Shown one piece after another: positions 5,318 to 6,885 of a stretch of 6,885 nt of DNA. This DNA is from an uncultured Collinsella sp. (GTDB lineage: Bacteria > Actinomycetota > Coriobacteriia > Coriobacteriales > Coriobacteriaceae), in assembly GCA_934646965.1 (NCBI GenBank), contig CAKUEZ010000103.1, positions 1 through 6,885 on the forward strand, read 5' to 3'. Positions within the stretch are counted from its first letter, which is position 1. Every line of letters begins with the position of its first letter. The position numbers and the translations under genes were made by a program. The notes under the pieces are model-generated. The model saw only the letters and a list, made by a program, of their open reading frames with translations, ran no database searches and was not told the origin of the DNA.

Positions 5318-6298
5318 TTGGATATTATCGAGCTTCTAAAATCTGCCTTCATGGGCCTGGTCGAGGGCATTACCGAATGGCTGCCCGTTTCGTCGACGGG
5401 TCACATGATCCTGGTGGACGAGTTCGTCAAGATGAACGTGAGCGAGACGTTCTGGAACATGTTTCTGGTCGTGATTCAGCTCGGCGCCATTTTGGCCGTC
5501 TGCGTGCTGTTCTTCTATGACCTTAACCCGTTCTCGCCCAGCAAGGGCAAGGAGGGTCGTCGCGACACATGGGTGCTGTGGGGCAAGATTGTGCTCGGCT
5601 GTATTCCCGCTGCGGCGATCGGCCTGCCGCTCAACGACTGGATGGAAGAGCATTTCTACAACGCTCCCGCCGTGGCACTGGCGCTCATCGTCTACGGTGT
5701 GCTGTTTATCGTGATCGAGAACTGGCGCGCCAACAAGCGCGAGGAAATGGCCGTTGCGGGTTCGTTTGGCTCGCGCGCCGTGGTGGCGGGCGGACGTCCC
5801 GCCGGTGCGCACTTTGCGACTCCCGCGGCAGATGTTGCCGAGGACGAGGGCGATGATGAGGACCTGGACTTTGGTTCCATCGCCACGCTCGAGGACCTGA
5901 GCTGGAAGACGGCACTGGGCATTGGCTGCTTCCAAGTGCTCTCGCTGGTGCCGGGTACGTCTCGCTCCGGTTCCACCATCATCGGCGGCCTGCTGCTGGG
6001 CTGCACGCGTTCGGTAGCGTCCAAGTTCACGTTCTTCCTGGCCATTCCCGTTATGTTTGGCGCGAGTGCGCTCAAACTGGTCAAGTATTTCATCAAGGGT
6101 GGCACCTTTGGCGCCAACGAGATTGCCATTCTGGGTGTTGGCTGCGTCGTTGCCTTTGTAGTTTCGCTCATCGCCATCAAGTGGCTCATGGGCTTCGTCC
6201 GTCGTCACGACTTCAAGTGCTTCGGCGTCTACCGCATCGTCCTGGGCATCGTGGTGCTCGCATACTTCTTCGTCTTGGAGCCGATGCTCGGCCTATAA
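5318..6298 (+). CDS. uppP: Undecaprenyl-diphosphatase UppP (BacA family), 326 aa
   Basis: This integral membrane enzyme removes a phosphate from undecaprenyl pyrophosphate, which recycles the lipid carrier for peptidoglycan synthesis; overexpression gives bacitracin resistance in known cases. The first signature, EGITEWLPVSSTGH (16-29), supplies the catalytic glutamates E16 and E20 and H29. The second, PGTSRSGST (212-220), carries R216. Several hydrophobic helices follow the usual BacA order. I chose the TTG at 5318 because AAGGGGG (5306-5312) sits 5 nt before it and the product then starts at MDIIELLKSAF, right at the family N-terminus. The in-frame GTG at 5297 would add seven residues and has no comparable site. 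The protein is about 50 residues longer than E. coli UppP: residues about 139-192 form a polar insert with an acidic run (172-185) between membrane helices. It is followed by a terminator-like hairpin and is probably monocistronic. Confidence 0.95.
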   Translation: MDIIELLKSAFMGLVEGITEWLPVSSTGHMILVDEFVKMNVSETFWNMFLVVIQLGAILAVCVLFFYDLNPFSPSKGKEGRRDTWVLWGKIVLGCIPAAAIGLPLNDWMEEHFYNAPAVALALIVYGVLFIVIENWRANKREEMAVAGSFGSRAVVAGGRPAGAHFATPAADVAEDEGDDEDLDFGSIATLEDLSWKTALGIGCFQVLSLVPGTSRSGSTIIGGLLLGCTRSVASKFTFFLAIPVMFGASALKLVKYFIKGGTFGANEIAILGVGCVVAFVVSLIAIKWLMGFVRRHDFKCFGVYRIVLGIVVLAYFFVLEPMLGL

Positions 6299-6347
6299 CT
6301 GAGTCGACGCTACGCGGCGACCAGAGCGACAACTTGTCATTCAAAGA

Positions 6348-6378
6348 GGGCGGCATGACCAAAAGGTCTATGCCGCCC
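6348..6378 (+). terminator. Terminator-like hairpin after uppP
   Basis: GGGCGGCAT-GACC (6348-6360) pairs with GGTC-ATGCCGCCC (6365-6378), with one bulged T at 6369 and an AAAA loop, making a 13-bp stem 50 nt after the uppP stop. The sequence that follows is CCCTT, not a real T tract, so termination may be weak or Rho-assisted. A smaller imperfect hairpin (GTCG at 6303-6306 with CGAC at 6318-6321) lies between it and the stop codon. Confidence 0.6.
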
Positions 6379-6384
6379 CCCTTG

Positions 6385-6470
6385 CACCAAAAAAAGTTGC
6401 GGTGGAATAGTTCCTGTTTGAGGGCCGGAAGGCTGGTTTCAGGAACTATTTCACCGCAACTTATTTGGTG
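6385..6470. repeat. 86-nt near-perfect inverted repeat (MITE- or REP-like)
   Basis: A 23-bp arm (6394-6416, starting AAGTTGCGGTGG) pairs with 6440-6462 with a single G-T mismatch. Outside it, CACCAAA (6385-6391) pairs with TTTGGTG (6464-6470) across a two-to-one nucleotide bulge. The loop holds GCC-GGAA-GGC (6424-6433), a small stem with a GNRA-type tetraloop. Together with the hairpin at 6348-6378, this fills most of the 303-bp gene-free gap between uppP and pcrA. No coding frame is convincing in it. The arm is far longer than a terminator needs and has no T tract, so a dispersed palindromic repeat or a structured RNA is more likely. Confidence 0.6.
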
Positions 6471-6534
6471 ATGCTTGGGTGGTGGCGGCACGCGGAGTCG
6501 TGGTGTGATTTGCGTCGGTGTCCGCGCGGCTCGG

Positions 6535-6540
6535 TATACT
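6535..6540 (+). promoter_or_regulatory. Candidate -10 box for pcrA
   Basis: TATACT lies 61 nt before the pcrA ATG. TTGCGT (6510-6515) could be a -35, but the 19-nt spacer is long. No operator is visible near it. Confidence 0.4.
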
Positions 6541-6601
6541 GGTACGGCTCAAACTATGGCGCTGCCCGCAGGCGCGCCGTCCGTCAGATGAGGAGTCGCC
6601 C

Positions 6602-6885
6602 ATGACCCAGCCCCTGCCCTGGGAAAAGAACACTGTCGCGCCCGTGCCGCCCGCGCCGGAACCCGTGCCGCTCGATGCGTACGCCGCTCCCGCCGCGCCG
6701 GAGCCCGAGCTCGTCCCGCTCGACATTTACGACGCCCCCGCGCCGGCTCCCAAGCCCGCCAAGCCGCTCGTCGATATCGATAGCCTCAATCCCGCTCAGC
6801 GTGAAGCAGTCCTGACCACCGAGGGCCCGCTGCTGGTCCTCGCCGGCGCCGGCTCGGGCAAGACCCGCGTCCTGACCTTCCGCAT
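6602..6885 (+). CDS. pcrA: ATP-dependent DNA helicase PcrA/UvrD, N-terminal part
   Basis: The gene runs off the right edge; 94 codons and part of the next are visible. PcrA/UvrD is a 3'-5' superfamily 1A helicase that acts in excision repair, plasmid replication and removal of RecA or stalled RNA polymerase. The Q motif LNPAQREAV (62-70) and the Walker A motif AGAGSGKT (81-88), followed by RVLTFRI, match the start of this family closely. PcrA, UvrD and Rep are hard to separate from this part; PcrA is preferred for a Gram-positive lineage. The first roughly 58 residues are an unusual Pro/Ala-rich, probably disordered extension with a duplicated motif ([13 protein letters not shown] at 19-31 and [15 protein letters not shown] at 33-47). 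The ATG at 6602 follows GAGGAG (6590-6595) with a 6-nt spacer, so the extension is likely translated. Confidence 0.9.
   Translation, partial: MTQPLPWEKNTVAPVPPAPEPVPLDAYAAPAAPEPELVPLDIYDAPAPAPKPAKPLVDIDSLNPAQREAVLTTEGPLLVLAGAGSGKTRVLTFR

Noticed and set aside
5336..6208. 290-aa open frame on the minus strand opposite uppP
   Set aside because: It covers the UppP catalytic motifs in antisense, and its product is His/Arg/Gln-rich with no family signature, a typical shadow frame.
6181..6471. 96-aa plus-strand frame from the end of uppP into the inverted repeat
   Set aside because: It overlaps uppP in another frame and then reads through two hairpins; there is no ribosome binding site or domain.

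Overview
The window is high-GC bacterial chromosome with strongly GC-biased codon use and short intergenic gaps. The proteins (an intramembrane-type two-component system, HipBA, a single-domain universal stress protein, UppP with an acidic insert, PcrA with a Pro/Ala-rich leader) and their codon style fit an actinobacterial gut anaerobe of the Coriobacteriia, most likely Collinsella or a close relative. That assignment is inference from protein style, not from a marker gene.

Layout. Positions 3-38 hold the terminator of a gene to the left. A conserved-looking gene of unknown function follows (79-786). After it comes a 37-nt palindrome resembling a REP element (798-834). A response regulator (966-1637) and its histidine kinase (1647-2690) form a tight operon of the BceRS/GraRS style, but no ABC transporter follows. 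Next is a complete hipBA toxin-antitoxin operon (2868-4450), preceded by four 20-bp operators spaced exactly 39 bp apart. A hairpin terminator (4458-4481) and a large 131-nt foldback structure (4507-4637) separate hipA from a convergent universal stress protein gene (4630-5067, minus strand). A 250-bp divergent promoter region leads to uppP (5318-6298, TTG start). The 303-bp gap after uppP holds a terminator-like hairpin (6348-6378) and a separate 86-nt near-perfect inverted repeat (6385-6470). The first 94 codons of a PcrA/UvrD helicase close the window (6602 to the edge).

How the parts may work together. HipB should repress its own operon through the operator array and neutralise the HipA kinase, which in characterised systems phosphorylates glutamyl-tRNA synthetase and induces dormancy. 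The two-component system belongs to a class that usually senses cell-wall antibiotics such as bacitracin, and UppP recycles the lipid carrier that bacitracin traps. The two are not co-transcribed, so any link is only suggestive.

The most unusual signals are non-coding: the 39-bp-periodic hip operator array, the 131-nt foldback that includes the usp stop codon, and two other intergenic palindromes that look like dispersed repeats. I found no CRISPR array, tRNA, rRNA, transposase gene or wholly new multi-gene system.
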